A stretch of 52,691 nucleotides of DNA. It comes from Acidimicrobiia bacterium (lineage in GTDB: Bacteria > Actinomycetota > Acidimicrobiia > Spongiisociales > Spongiisociaceae). This document shows positions 24,145 through 33,317 of this stretch, piece by piece. Position 1 is the first letter of the stretch. Every line of letters begins with the position of its first letter. The notes beneath the pieces were generated by a model, which saw only the letters and a program-made list of their open reading frames with translations, made no database searches and was not told the origin of the DNA. Made by a program: the position numbers and the translations under genes. The stretch covers positions 125,780 through 178,470 of the forward strand of contig VXMM01000018.1 in NCBI GenBank assembly GCA_009841105.1. Reading direction: 5' to 3'.

Positions 24145-25526
24145 TGCCGCCTTCCGTTCCTCCCGGCGAGCAGTTGATCGTCCGGGGCGCCTGGGTGCTG
24201 ACCATGGGACCCGATGGCGCCATCGAAAACGGGGCCGTCCATATCGAGGGTGGCGGGATCACCTCGGTGGGTCCATACCGGGTGTTGAGGAGGCAGCATC
24301 CAGACGTGGCCGTGGTGGGCGACGAGCACAGCATCGTGCTTCCGGGTCTCATCAACGCCCACACCCACCTCTCCGAGGCGCTCGTTCCCGGTATGGGTTC
24401 GGAGCTGAGCCTCTACGAATGGGGCGAACGCCTGGTCACTCCCGTTTCGAGGAACCTCACGGCGGAGATGGCGCGGGAGGGGACCATCCTGAAGGCCGCC
24501 GAGATGATCCGTTCCGGGATCACCTTCGTCAACGACATGTTCGTCCACTCCAATCCCGGCACCCGCGCTTCGCTGGGCGTGGTCGAGGGCCTCGCGGAAG
24601 TTGGTCTTCGTGGAGCGGTCAGCTTCGGCGCGGAGGATGCCCTGGGAGACACTTCCTCAACCCCTCCGATGGCGGTCGAGGAGGTCCTCGAGGAGCATCA
24701 CGACCTGGCGGCTGCGGCCCAGGAGTCCGGTCTGGGGTTCCGGTACGGAATCGGGACCCTGCTCGGGCAGTCCGAAGAGCTGCTAGAAGCCGGAGCGGCA
24801 GCCTGCCGTGAGAACGGCTGGGGGGTTCACACCCATCTCTCCGAGGTACGGGAAGAGGTTGTCCACTCCTCCTTGCGGTGGGGGCGGCGCCCGGTATCGC
24901 AAGCGGCTCACCTGGGCTTTCTCGATGTCCCGCTCCTGGCCGCCCACGCCATCTGGGTGACCCAGGAGGACATCGACATCCTGGCGGGGGCGAGGGCGGG
25001 GATAGCCCACAACCCGGTGGCCAACATGATCCTTGGTTCCGGCGTGTGCCCGCTGGCGCGGCTACAAGCCGCCGGCCTCGAGGTGGGAATCGGAACCGAC
25101 GGGGCGGCTTCCAACGATTCCCAGAACATGCTCGAAGCCGTGAAGATGGCCGCCCTCCTCCAGAAGGTCCACGAACTCGATCCGGCGGTGATCTCCGCCA
25201 AGACGGTGCTGCAGATGGCCACCATCGGCGGCGCCAGGCTGCTGGGCGTGGATGGTCAGGTGGGGAGCCTGGAGGCCGGGAAGCGGGCCGACGTGGTCCT
25301 GCTGCGCGGAACGGTGGAACTGGCCGCCGTCCACGACCCCTACCAGCAGGTGGTCTACTGCGCCGGTCCCGCCTCGGTCAGCGACGTCTGGGTAGAGGGG
25401 CGCAGGGTTCTTGCGGGCCGGTTCTTGACCACCATCGACGAAGCCGCCCAGATAGCCCGGGGGCGGTCGCTGGCCCGCGCGGTGGTCCGGGAGGCGGGGT
25501 TGGCTGGCGTTCACTCGTTCCTATGA
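24144..25526 (+). CDS. Atz/Trz-type metal-dependent amidohydrolase (copy 1)
   Basis: A 460-residue deaminase or dechlorinase-type hydrolase of the AtzB/TrzN/SsnA group of the amidohydrolase superfamily, usually acting on amino-substituted heterocycles. Metal and catalytic residues: His73 and His75 (NAHTHLSE), His229, His231 and Glu234 (VHTHLSEVREE), His268 (AAHAIWV) and Asp319 (GTDGAASND). It resembles the product of 37571-38923 over its length, sharing SNDSQNMLEA and HNPV-NMIL. The start is ATG 24144, which overlaps the aminotransferase stop; the frame continues open upstream without family sequence. Confidence 0.9.
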   Translation: MPPSVPPGEQLIVRGAWVLTMGPDGAIENGAVHIEGGGITSVGPYRVLRRQHPDVAVVGDEHSIVLPGLINAHTHLSEALVPGMGSELSLYEWGERLVTPVSRNLTAEMAREGTILKAAEMIRSGITFVNDMFVHSNPGTRASLGVVEGLAEVGLRGAVSFGAEDALGDTSSTPPMAVEEVLEEHHDLAAAAQESGLGFRYGIGTLLGQSEELLEAGAAACRENGWGVHTHLSEVREEVVHSSLRWGRRPVSQAAHLGFLDVPLLAAHAIWVTQEDIDILAGARAGIAHNPVANMILGSGVCPLARLQAAGLEVGIGTDGAASNDSQNMLEAVKMAALLQKVHELDPAVISAKTVLQMATIGGARLLGVDGQVGSLEAGKRADVVLLRGTVELAAVHDPYQQVVYCAGPASVSDVWVEGRRVLAGRFLTTIDEAAQIARGRSLARAVVREAGLAGVHSFL

Positions 25527-27097
25527 CCCGGGTTGCGGTGATCGGCGGGGGCCACAACGGCCTGGTCTGTGCATGCTTCCTTGCCAAAGCCGGCCTCGAC
25601 GTCACCGTTTTCGAGGCCAACGCGACGGCGGGCGGGTGTATCTGGACCGACCAGCTTGCTTCCGGCTACCGCCTGGAGCGGGGCGCCATCGATCACGGCA
25701 TGATCCTCGGCATCGCTGAAGAGCTGGGTCTGGCCCGGTTCGGCCTGGAGTACGCCTTCCGGGAGGTGTCGGTCGGGGCAGGCTTCGGGGACGGTACGCG
25801 GTTGCTGTTCCACAGGGACCTGTCAACCACCCTGGCGGGTTTCGGCGCCCTCGACCCCCGAGATGTAGAGGGCTACCGGCGGCTATCGGAGCTGGGAACC
25901 GGTCTGCTTGGGATGATGGATGCCTTCACCACCCCGCCGTCGCTGGCCCAGATCGCCGAGCTGGGGTCCGTTGCCGGATTCGACCCGCTCCGGACGGTTT
26001 TGGCCTCAGCCGAGAAGGTGGTCGGTGCCCACATCTCCGATCCACACCTGGCCAATGCGCTAACGATGTACGGGGCGTTGAGCCAAGTCCCTCCATGGCT
26101 GCCCGGTAGCGGCCTGTTCGGCCTGCTGCTGGCCGGTTCGCACGGCCACGGGGCCGGCCGCCCCATCGGTGGCTCCGTCCAGTTGGTCAATGCCCTGGTC
26201 GGTGCCCTCGAGTCGGCTGGCGGGAAGATCCTCACCGACGCAGCGGTGGCGTCGATCCATCGGTCGGGCGCCAAGTCAAGGGTCACCACTGCCTCGAGCG
26301 ATACGGCCACCTTCGACATGGTGGTCTCGGCGCTCGACGTGGCGCGCACCGCCCGGCTTATGGCCGAGCCCGTGCCGGAGCTCGACGAGGCGGCCCGGAC
26401 GGTGACCAGCGGATCGCTCAATGTTGCCGAGTTCAAGGTGGATCTGGCGCTGTCCGCCGAGGCCGAGCCCGGTCGGTTCGGTCACCCCGAGGCGATCTGG
26501 CTGCTGCAGCAACACCCCGGTTCCATGGCCCGGTCGTTCGGCGAGATCGCCGCCGGCAGTTTCCCGTCGGAACCGGCCATGCTCTGGGCCTCTCCCTCGG
26601 CCCTGGACCCGTCGGCCGCGCCCGAGGGAGGCGGCGTAGCCTGGTTGTCGACCTTCGTGCCGGCCCGTCTCAAACAGGGAGAGTGGACCGAGGCGGAGGT
26701 GTCGAGGCATGCAGAGCGCGTGACCGACGGCTACCAGGCCATCACCGGCGTCTCGCTCAGGGACCGGATCGTTGAGAAGCGGGTAACCGGCCCTCAGGAC
26801 TGGGAGAGGCGCACGGGCGCCAGGTTCGGCAATCCCAACCACATCGACATGACCATCGACCAAATGTTCTCACTCCGGCCCGGCGCCGGCCGCGGCTACC
26901 GGACCGCCGTTCCCTGGCTCTACCTGACGGGCGCCGGCACATTCCCGGGCGGGGGCTTGTCGGGTGTGCCGGGTAAGAACGCCGCGCTGACCGTACTCCA
27001 CGACCTGGGCCGCAAGCGTTCCCGGCAGGCCGAGCCGTCCACTATGTCGACGCTGGTCCGCGGTTGGCGAATGTATCGTTCCCTGAGGAAGCGATGA
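25523..27097 (+). CDS. FAD-dependent oxidoreductase, phytoene-desaturase-like
   Basis: A 524-residue flavoprotein. The N-terminal dinucleotide fold is VAVIGGGHNGLVCACFLAKAG, followed by VFEANATAGG. The C-terminal FAD segment is YLTGAGTFPGGGLSGVPGKN. This layout matches NAD(P)-binding phytoene desaturase and carotenoid isomerase-like (RetSat) proteins rather than simple amine oxidases. In this neighbourhood it probably dehydrogenates a C-C or C-N bond of a pathway intermediate and is not a carotenoid enzyme; no carotenoid gene is nearby. The start overlaps the upstream stop by four bases, and its own stop overlaps the next ATG. Confidence 0.87.
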   Translation: MTRVAVIGGGHNGLVCACFLAKAGLDVTVFEANATAGGCIWTDQLASGYRLERGAIDHGMILGIAEELGLARFGLEYAFREVSVGAGFGDGTRLLFHRDLSTTLAGFGALDPRDVEGYRRLSELGTGLLGMMDAFTTPPSLAQIAELGSVAGFDPLRTVLASAEKVVGAHISDPHLANALTMYGALSQVPPWLPGSGLFGLLLAGSHGHGAGRPIGGSVQLVNALVGALESAGGKILTDAAVASIHRSGAKSRVTTASSDTATFDMVVSALDVARTARLMAEPVPELDEAARTVTSGSLNVAEFKVDLALSAEAEPGRFGHPEAIWLLQQHPGSMARSFGEIAAGSFPSEPAMLWASPSALDPSAAPEGGGVAWLSTFVPARLKQGEWTEAEVSRHAERVTDGYQAITGVSLRDRIVEKRVTGPQDWERRTGARFGNPNHIDMTIDQMFSLRPGAGRGYRTAVPWLYLTGAGTFPGGGLSGVPGKNAALTVLHDLGRKRSRQAEPSTMSTLVRGWRMYRSLRKR

Positions 27098-28065
27098 TCG
27101 ACAACGACTGGCAGCTCATCGACCTGATCACCGGGTACCAGCCTGCCACGGCGATCACGACCGCCCATCGGCTGGGCGTGTTCTCGGTTCTCGGGCGCGT
27201 TCCCCGGTCGGCCGGTGACATGGCAGCGGAGTTGGCGGTGGATGCCACCAACCTCGGGGCCTTGCTGGAGGCGTTGGTCGGGATCGGCCTGCTGCGCAGG
27301 GAGGGCGACCGGTTTGTCGCCACGCCCTACACCGCGGAGCGCCTGGGTCCGGGCGGGGAGATGGGCCTCGTAGTGGCTAAGGAAGCAGTGTTCGCCGGGG
27401 CCTGGTCTCGCCTGGACGAGGTGGTGACCGAAGGGCGTCCCGTTATGGAACCCTGGCGATTCCAGCTCGACCGGAATCCGGCGCAAGCGCGGGCCTTCCT
27501 GGAGGCGCTCGATGTTCTCGCCAGGATCGCGGGACCGGCGCTCCACGAACTCGAAGCGCTCGCTCCTGGGAAGCGGGTGCTGGACGTGGGTGGTGGACTC
27601 GGAACCTACGCCCGACTGCTCTCCGAGGCGGGCTCTCGTGTCACCCTGGTCGACTACCCCCTCGTCACCGGCTGGGCAAGCGAGGAGTTGGAGGGCACCG
27701 GAGTGGAGGTGGTCGGGGTGGACCTCTTCGAGCATCCTTCGTGTGGGGTCCCGCCCGGATCGATGGACGCGGCCCTCGTGTCCCACTTGATCCATGACCT
27801 CGCCGAGGACCAGGCGGTGGAACTGCTTCGCAGGGTGCGGTCGGCGATCGCACCGGGCGGCCGCGTCGTGGTCAACGACTTCGCCGGTGACAGCGGTCCA
27901 GGAGCGTTCGGCGCCCTCTTCGATGTCATGATGAGGGTCGAGACCGGTGGAGCGGCCCATTCGAGGGCAACCCTGGAGTCCATGCTGGCCGGGGCGGGGT
28001 TCGAGAGGATCAGGCGGTTGCCGTACGACGATCCCCTCACGGTCTACATAGGCGTCAGGCCATGA
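27094..28065 (+). CDS. SAM-dependent methyltransferase, O-methyltransferase type
   Basis: A 323-residue methyltransferase of the acetylserotonin/caffeate O-methyltransferase (plant/fungal-type dimerising) group. A winged-helix dimer domain covers ~1-95 (AHRLGVFSVLGRVPRSAGDMA), then SAM motif I is VLDVGGGLGTYARLL with acidic VTLVDYP, and later IAPGGRVVVND. It would methylate or recognise a hydroxylated substrate; some relatives are decarboxylases. ATG 27094 overlaps the FAD gene stop (ATGA). This is the last gene of the run; after it GC content drops and a new unit begins. Confidence 0.85.
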   Translation: MIDNDWQLIDLITGYQPATAITTAHRLGVFSVLGRVPRSAGDMAAELAVDATNLGALLEALVGIGLLRREGDRFVATPYTAERLGPGGEMGLVVAKEAVFAGAWSRLDEVVTEGRPVMEPWRFQLDRNPAQARAFLEALDVLARIAGPALHELEALAPGKRVLDVGGGLGTYARLLSEAGSRVTLVDYPLVTGWASEELEGTGVEVVGVDLFEHPSCGVPPGSMDAALVSHLIHDLAEDQAVELLRRVRSAIAPGGRVVVNDFAGDSGPGAFGALFDVMMRVETGGAAHSRATLESMLAGAGFERIRRLPYDDPLTVYIGVRP

Positions 28066-28093
28066 GGTCCTCACCACTGAGACACGCGCTCCT

Positions 28094-28117
28094 TTATTAG
28101 CTGTTAGTTGCTAATAA
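28094..28117. promoter_or_regulatory. AT-rich inverted repeat at operon boundary
   Basis: TTATTAGC (28094-28101) and GCTAATAA (28110-28117) form a perfect 8-bp inverted repeat with an 8-base spacer, in an unusually AT-rich stretch. It lies between the methyltransferase stop and the importer promoter. It could be an operator for the importer or a weak terminator. Confidence 0.45.
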
Positions 28118-28215
28118 TATTTACTGGACACTAATCACAGTAGCTAAGGGTCCGCTAGGCACGGTCACTCCCCACTGAATTCCGATGAGCTCCTAATCCT
28201 GACGACTAGTCGCGT

Positions 28216-28244
28216 TTGACTTATCTCACAAATTGGTGTACCCT
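28216..28244 (+). promoter_or_regulatory. Promoter of the polyamine-type importer cluster
   Basis: TTGACT (28216-28221) and TACCCT (28239-28244) are spaced by exactly 17 bases. A good ribosome site (GGGAGGG) stands before ATG 28298. This is the clearest housekeeping-type promoter in the middle of the window. Confidence 0.6.
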
Positions 28245-28297
28245 TTTGAGATTCGGCGCGCGCGTAAGGCGCACGCGTTGATTGAGGGAGGGTACTC

Positions 28298-29647
28298 ATG
28301 GGGCAAACGGGGAGTCGACCAGCGAAGAGCAGGGCCCGGGTACTCGCCCTGGGGGTAGTGATAGCGCTTATGGCATCCGCCTGTGGCGCGGATGACAGCG
28401 ACGACACGAGTACGTCAGAGTCGCCGACGACGACCCAAGTCGATTCACCGGAGCCGACAGAGGCGTCCCCAGCGACCACAGAAAGCTTGTCATTGCGTGA
28501 TTCTCTTCTGGAAATGCTTCCGGAGGAGGTTCACCCCCTGACCGAAGACATTCCTGACAACCTTTTGCAACTTCTTGTTGACGTGCGCGGTCAGGGACCC
28601 GCGGAGCTTGTCTGGGTCGATGCGGGTGGTGAAGTTCACGAAGGGTGGAGCGAAGCCTTTCTCGACGATTGGGAGGCAATAACCGGTTGGACTGTGATCG
28701 AGTCGGCCCCAGGGCTGGACCTCTCTACTGCAGCGGTGCAGGCGCAAGTCGACTCTGGCGCCACAGAGTGGGACGTGTTCGCCATCTTGGACTACGGAAC
28801 GGCTGAGCGTCTTGCATTAGAAGGCTACTGGGAGCCTATTGATTACAGCCTTTTCGACGTTGCTGCCCTCCCCGACGTAGCCTTCTACTCGGATGAAGAA
28901 GGCAACCTCGTCAGGGGTGGCTCAGGAGGAGCTATTCCATCGCAGGGTTACTACGTGGGTGCCTCAGACTTCGGAATCGTCCTGCAATACAACACCGACG
29001 TGTTTGCGGAAGGCTCCCAACCCGACTCGACACTGGACTTCTTTGACGTAGAGCAGTTCCCCGGCAAACGGTGCGCGTTCAACTTCGCACAGTTCGGCGG
29101 CAACCTCGAGTTCGCCGCTATGGCCAACGGTGCTACGTGGGACGAGGTCTACGACGTACTAGCCACTGAAGAGGGGCTACAGGCAGCCTTCGACCGACTT
29201 GATGACATCTACGACGAGATCGTCTGGGCAAACAGCGGCGCTGATTCCATTCAGTTCCTGCTAGATGGCCAATGCGACCTCGGTATCACATTCAACGGTC
29301 GACCAGCACTTCGCATCAAGCAGGAACCCGGACTGCCGGTGACGATTACTTGGGGTGGAAGCATCATCAACGGTGGACCGTTTGCCATTCCCAAGGGCGC
29401 TCCCAACTACGATGCCGCTCTGTCCGTCTATGCGCTCTCCATGCTGCCCTCCCGGCAGTGTGCGGCACTGAACGCAATCGGCTACGGCGTCGTCATGAAC
29501 GCTGATCCATTCCCGGGTTGCCTCGACGACTTTGGATCCGAGTGGGGACCGCAATACGGAGCGGCTGCCGGACTTGCCGATCCATTCTTCTTCTCCGACC
29601 GACCCGAGGTCGAAGAGGCTTGGGCGGAGTGGCAAAGCGGCCACTAG
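28298..29647 (+). CDS. ABC importer substrate-binding lipoprotein, PotD/PotF-like
   Basis: A secreted, lipid-anchored binding protein of 449 residues. The N-terminus is basic, then a hydrophobic stretch ends in the lipobox LMASAC with Cys29, followed by an acidic Ser/Thr linker. The body follows the spermidine/putrescine/Fe3+ (type 2) binding-protein plan: a YNTDVF-type hinge at QYNTDVFAEG and IPKGAPNYDAAL near the C-terminus. The ATPase and two permeases lie at 32184-34992, separated by an alcohol dehydrogenase and an M20 gene, so one uptake unit is interleaved with catabolic enzymes. The substrate is unknown. Codon use is less GC-rich than in earlier genes. Confidence 0.88.
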   Translation: MGQTGSRPAKSRARVLALGVVIALMASACGADDSDDTSTSESPTTTQVDSPEPTEASPATTESLSLRDSLLEMLPEEVHPLTEDIPDNLLQLLVDVRGQGPAELVWVDAGGEVHEGWSEAFLDDWEAITGWTVIESAPGLDLSTAAVQAQVDSGATEWDVFAILDYGTAERLALEGYWEPIDYSLFDVAALPDVAFYSDEEGNLVRGGSGGAIPSQGYYVGASDFGIVLQYNTDVFAEGSQPDSTLDFFDVEQFPGKRCAFNFAQFGGNLEFAAMANGATWDEVYDVLATEEGLQAAFDRLDDIYDEIVWANSGADSIQFLLDGQCDLGITFNGRPALRIKQEPGLPVTITWGGSIINGGPFAIPKGAPNYDAALSVYALSMLPSRQCAALNAIGYGVVMNADPFPGCLDDFGSEWGPQYGAAAGLADPFFFSDRPEVEEAWAEWQSGH

Positions 29648-29678
29648 GAAGAAAGAGGGTTTCATTACGCAGTTATGA

Positions 29679-30758
29679 ATGCGTAGTGCCACGTTGAAGA
29701 AGGCAATGCGAGCGGCTCTGATGGTCGGGCAAGACGAGCCGCTCGCGATATCCGAAGTTGATTTTCCACGAGTTCCCTCCGATGGCGTGGTCGTCAAGCT
29801 TGATGCTTGCGGCGTATGCAGGACAGACTGGCACATCTGGAAAGGACACTGGGATTGGCTGGGGGTGCACCCACGGTTGCCCTTGATACTCGGGCACGAG
29901 ATGGCTGGGGTTGTTGTGGAGGTGGGGGGCGAGGTCCGGAATCTTCATGTGGGTGATCGAGTTGTCGCGCCGTTCCACTACTCATGCGGCCTTTGTAGTC
30001 AGTGTCAGGCGGGCTTTCAGAACCTCTGTAAGCGTCCCCAGTTTCCTGGATCTTCGCTCCAAGGCGGATTCGCAGAGTATGTGCCCGTCCCACGTGCGGA
30101 AGTGAACCTTCTTGTGTTGCCGGACAGTGTCGATTCACTTGCCGCGAGTACCCTTGGCTGTCGATTCATGACAGCATTTCATGGAACGGTCGAGATTGCC
30201 CAGTTACGGCCAGGAGAGCGGATCGCTGTTTATGGATGCGGTGGGGTTGGTCTGTCTGCAGTGATGATCGCCTCTGCCTTGGGGGCCGAGGTCATTGCAG
30301 TTGACATCGACGATGTGAAGCTCGAGAAGGCCCATGAGGTTGGCGCCAGCTTCAGTGTCAATAGCTCGAGCGAGGACCCAGTCTCAGCAATCAAGGAGTT
30401 CACCAACGGTGGTGTTGAAGTGACGATCGACGCTCTCGGTATAGAGGAGACGGTCCAGAACTCAATCGGCACGCTACGCTTGCGTGGACGTCATGTTCAG
30501 ATCGGACTTACTACGGCTAAGGAGCGAGGTCTGGTCGCGATGCCCATAGATATCATCGTTGCCCAAGAGATCCGGATCGCGGGCTGTCATGGCATGCCGC
30601 GACGGCGCTATCCCGATCTACTGAGGATGGTCGACAAGGGGCTGATCCAACCGGCGTCCCTCATTGGCCAAGAAGTAAGTCTTGAGAATGTGAATTCTGT
30701 ACTTGACGGGATGTCAAGCTTCGAGAACGTCGGGTTCTCAGTAATCACTACATGGTAA
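29679..30758 (+). CDS. Zinc-dependent alcohol dehydrogenase
   Basis: Medium-chain dehydrogenase/reductase of 359 residues. Catalytic zinc residues are Cys47 (GVCRTDWH), His73-Glu74 (GHEMAG) and the later Cys156 region. The structural zinc lobe has Cys103, 106, 109 and 117 (CGLCSQCQAGFQNLC). The NAD motif GCGGVGLSAV lies near 200. The family usually begins near MRAALMVGQDEP, so ATG 29706 is an alternative start giving 350 residues. It would oxidise or reduce an alcohol or aldehyde derived from the imported compound. Confidence 0.9.
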   Translation: MRSATLKKAMRAALMVGQDEPLAISEVDFPRVPSDGVVVKLDACGVCRTDWHIWKGHWDWLGVHPRLPLILGHEMAGVVVEVGGEVRNLHVGDRVVAPFHYSCGLCSQCQAGFQNLCKRPQFPGSSLQGGFAEYVPVPRAEVNLLVLPDSVDSLAASTLGCRFMTAFHGTVEIAQLRPGERIAVYGCGGVGLSAVMIASALGAEVIAVDIDDVKLEKAHEVGASFSVNSSSEDPVSAIKEFTNGGVEVTIDALGIEETVQNSIGTLRLRGRHVQIGLTTAKERGLVAMPIDIIVAQEIRIAGCHGMPRRRYPDLLRMVDKGLIQPASLIGQEVSLENVNSVLDGMSSFENVGFSVITTW

Positions 30759-30783
30759 ACGGGATTGGTAGCAATCTTGTCGT

Positions 30784-30812
30784 CTGACGATCTGTTGAAA
30801 GCGGAGTACAAT
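30784..30812 (+). promoter_or_regulatory. Candidate promoter before the M20-ATPase-permease operon
   Basis: CTGACG (30784-30789) and TACAAT (30807-30812) are 17 bases apart, 50 bases before ATG 30862. The -10 differs from TATAAT at one position. It would drive the overlapping genes 30862-34992 independently of the binding-protein gene. Confidence 0.5.
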
Positions 30813-30861
30813 CCTCTGAAGAGCGACGTCTCGATGAGAAGAGCGACCAGGATGCTAGAGG

Positions 30862-32187
30862 ATGGCTGAGGATCCTCTCAATACGCGACCAAGCAACTTC
30901 CAAGAGAGGACGCTGGGCCTTGTCGAAGAGTTGATCAGGCAAGACACATCGAACCCTCCTGGCAACGAGCATCGAGCGGCACGACCTCTGATGCGGTTTC
31001 TGTTGAACGAAGGGCTTGATGTTGAGTTGATCGAGTCCAGCAGGAGCCGCAGCAGCGTCGTTGCCCGCATGAGGGGCGTTTCGGCAAGTGCTGGGCCGCC
31101 AGGACTTCTGCTGTCCCATCTCGACGTGTCACCTGTGCAACGTTCGTTCTGGTCCACCTCTCCCTTTACCCCCACCGTTCAGAGTGGTTACCTGTGGGGA
31201 CGGGGAGCGATAGACCTGAAGACTCTGGTGGCAGCACATGCTGTTGGTCTGGCAGAGTTTGCGCGTCAGAACCCGTCCCCACACATCGACGTCATGCTGT
31301 TGGCCGCGGCTGACGAGACGCGTGGCGGCAAGGCGGGCATCCGCTGGATTGAGGAGCATCGGTCCGATATCTTGGACTGCGCCTGGGTCTTGGGAGAAGG
31401 TAGTTTCAGCTATCCAACGCTGCTGGGCAGCAAGGATCCCGTTTTCACGTACTGTCCACAAGAAAAGACTGCTCTTTGGCTTGTTGTGGAAGCTCAAGGT
31501 GCAGGTGGGCATTCCTCGGTTCCACGTGAGTCGACTGCTGTGACCAGACTCGTAGGTGCCCTTGCGGCTATCGGGTCTATTCAATCTCCACGCCACGCGG
31601 GCCACATACAGGAGGAGTTCATCGAGGTCATGATGCGTGCGTCTGAGTCCGACCGGAGCAGGGTCGAGACGGCGATTGCAGAATCTCCTGCGTTTTCGGC
31701 GATGTTCACAGACACAGTCAGCATCACGATTGTTGAAGCAGGAATGGAACCGAGTGTTGTGCCATCGGCGGCGAAGGCCACTCTCGATTGTCGACTATTG
31801 CCAGACACGGACCCGAGCCAATTCATTGCCGATCTGGAGGCCGTGATCGCCGAGTTTGGGGTCAGTGTGACTGAGACCTTTCGAGCCGTCAGCGGTGCTT
31901 CTGACCCACGGGGTTTCGTACCCCGAGCGCTGGAACGAGCCCTTGCGGCGACTGTCCCAGGCGCGGCGATGGTTCCGGTGGTCTCAGCGGGCTATACCGA
32001 CTTGCGGATCTTCCGAGCGCGGAACATACCCGCCTACGGGTGTCACACAGCGCCTATCACCCTCGAGGATCGGGCCACTATTGCGGGTCACGATGAAAGG
32101 GTGCCGATCCGCAGCCTTGGGATCGCTGCCGAAGTGATCTTCAACTTCCTCGGCGAGGTCAACGCCGATGCGGCTAAGGCCGCATGA
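30862..32187 (+). CDS. M20-family metallohydrolase
   Basis: A 441-residue member of the ArgE/DapE/CPG2 amidase and peptidase family. Metal residues are His86-x-Asp88 (SHLDVS), Asp118 (GRGAIDLK) and His in AGHDERVP; the base would be Glu152. Normally the base is followed by a metal-binding Glu (DEE); here the motif reads ADETRGG, so Thr153 replaces that ligand. The dimerisation domain starts at ~GAGGHSSVP. It probably deacylates or hydrolyses the amide bond of the imported molecule. Its TGA overlaps the ATPase start. Confidence 0.87.
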   Translation: MAEDPLNTRPSNFQERTLGLVEELIRQDTSNPPGNEHRAARPLMRFLLNEGLDVELIESSRSRSSVVARMRGVSASAGPPGLLLSHLDVSPVQRSFWSTSPFTPTVQSGYLWGRGAIDLKTLVAAHAVGLAEFARQNPSPHIDVMLLAAADETRGGKAGIRWIEEHRSDILDCAWVLGEGSFSYPTLLGSKDPVFTYCPQEKTALWLVVEAQGAGGHSSVPRESTAVTRLVGALAAIGSIQSPRHAGHIQEEFIEVMMRASESDRSRVETAIAESPAFSAMFTDTVSITIVEAGMEPSVVPSAAKATLDCRLLPDTDPSQFIADLEAVIAEFGVSVTETFRAVSGASDPRGFVPRALERALAATVPGAAMVPVVSAGYTDLRIFRARNIPAYGCHTAPITLEDRATIAGHDERVPIRSLGIAAEVIFNFLGEVNADAAKAA

Positions 32188-33317
32188 GCAAGTCCATACC
32201 CTCGACGGAGTCGCGCTCCCTGCAGCCTTCGACGGGCGCCAGGATTGAGATAAGGGGCGTTCGGCACAGTTTTGGGGATGTGCTGGTCCTCGATGAGTTC
32301 GATCTGACTGTCGAACCGGGTGAGTTTCTCACTCTTCTGGGCCCTAGCGGATCGGGCAAGACGACTCTTCTCAGGATTGTTGGCGGACTGACGATTCCTG
32401 ACGAGGGGAGCGTGATCGTCGGGGGTGTTGACATGACACTTCTACCAGCACGGGAGCGTGGAATGGGATTCGTATTCCAGAACTACGCCCTGTTTCCTCA
32501 TATGACAGTCCAGGACAACGTCGCGTTTCCCCTTCAGATTCGCGGCATCTCCTCTGACCAGATCGATCGAGACGTCGAGCGAGCTCTAGATCTGGTCAAC
32601 CTCCAAGGGTTGGGTGCCCGTCTTCCCAGAGAACTGAGTGGCGGCCAGCAACAGCGAGTGTCACTGGCAAGAGCGCTGGTCTTTAATCCCGCGGTTGTCT
32701 TGATGGACGAACCTCTTGGCTCTCTAGATAAGCGATTGCGCCAGTACCTACAGAACTCCATCCGACTCCTTCAGAAGGAGATTGGATTCACGGCGGTGTA
32801 CGTCACTCATGACCAGGAAGAGGCCTTCGCGATGTCAGACCGAATTGTGGTCATGCATGGAGGCACTGTGCGACAATTAGGAGTTCCAGAAACCGTCTAC
32901 CGCTCACCGACGGAGCATTTCGTTGCTGACTTCGTTGGAGACATCAACGAGATTGAGGGCGTCTTGCGTGAGTCCGGTCACGGACTCGTCATCGAAATAG
33001 CTGAAGGCAACACCCTGATGGTGCCGCCATATCTGAGCCGGTCGCTGAGGGAAGGAGACCGCGTGCTTTGCGGCATTCGACCAGAGATGGTACTGATCCA
33101 AGAAGAGCCGATGGGCAGCCCGCGCTTGCAGGCGACCGTAGAGTTGGTGTCGTTCCACGGAAACTCCTATCGAATCCTGTCTCGTCTCAGAGATGGTCGG
33201 CGCTTCATCGTTGAGTCAAGTTCATCACTGTCGGCACCCGCCGAGGGCTCAACTGTCTGGCTCCATTGGGACGAGGAACAGACGATTGTCCTCATCCCGC
33301 CAGACGGGCAACCATGA
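32184..33317 (+). CDS. ABC importer ATPase, PotA-like
   Basis: A 377-residue ATP-binding subunit. Walker A is GPSGSGKTT (53-61), Q-loop FQNYALF, signature LSGGQQQR, Walker B VVLMDEPLGSLD and H-loop VTHDQ. A C-terminal TOBE domain of ~130 residues is typical for spermidine, Fe3+ and maltose importers. It pairs with the permeases directly downstream; four-base overlaps at both ends show translational coupling. Confidence 0.95.
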   Translation: MSKSIPSTESRSLQPSTGARIEIRGVRHSFGDVLVLDEFDLTVEPGEFLTLLGPSGSGKTTLLRIVGGLTIPDEGSVIVGGVDMTLLPARERGMGFVFQNYALFPHMTVQDNVAFPLQIRGISSDQIDRDVERALDLVNLQGLGARLPRELSGGQQQRVSLARALVFNPAVVLMDEPLGSLDKRLRQYLQNSIRLLQKEIGFTAVYVTHDQEEAFAMSDRIVVMHGGTVRQLGVPETVYRSPTEHFVADFVGDINEIEGVLRESGHGLVIEIAEGNTLMVPPYLSRSLREGDRVLCGIRPEMVLIQEEPMGSPRLQATVELVSFHGNSYRILSRLRDGRRFIVESSSSLSAPAEGSTVWLHWDEEQTIVLIPPDGQP

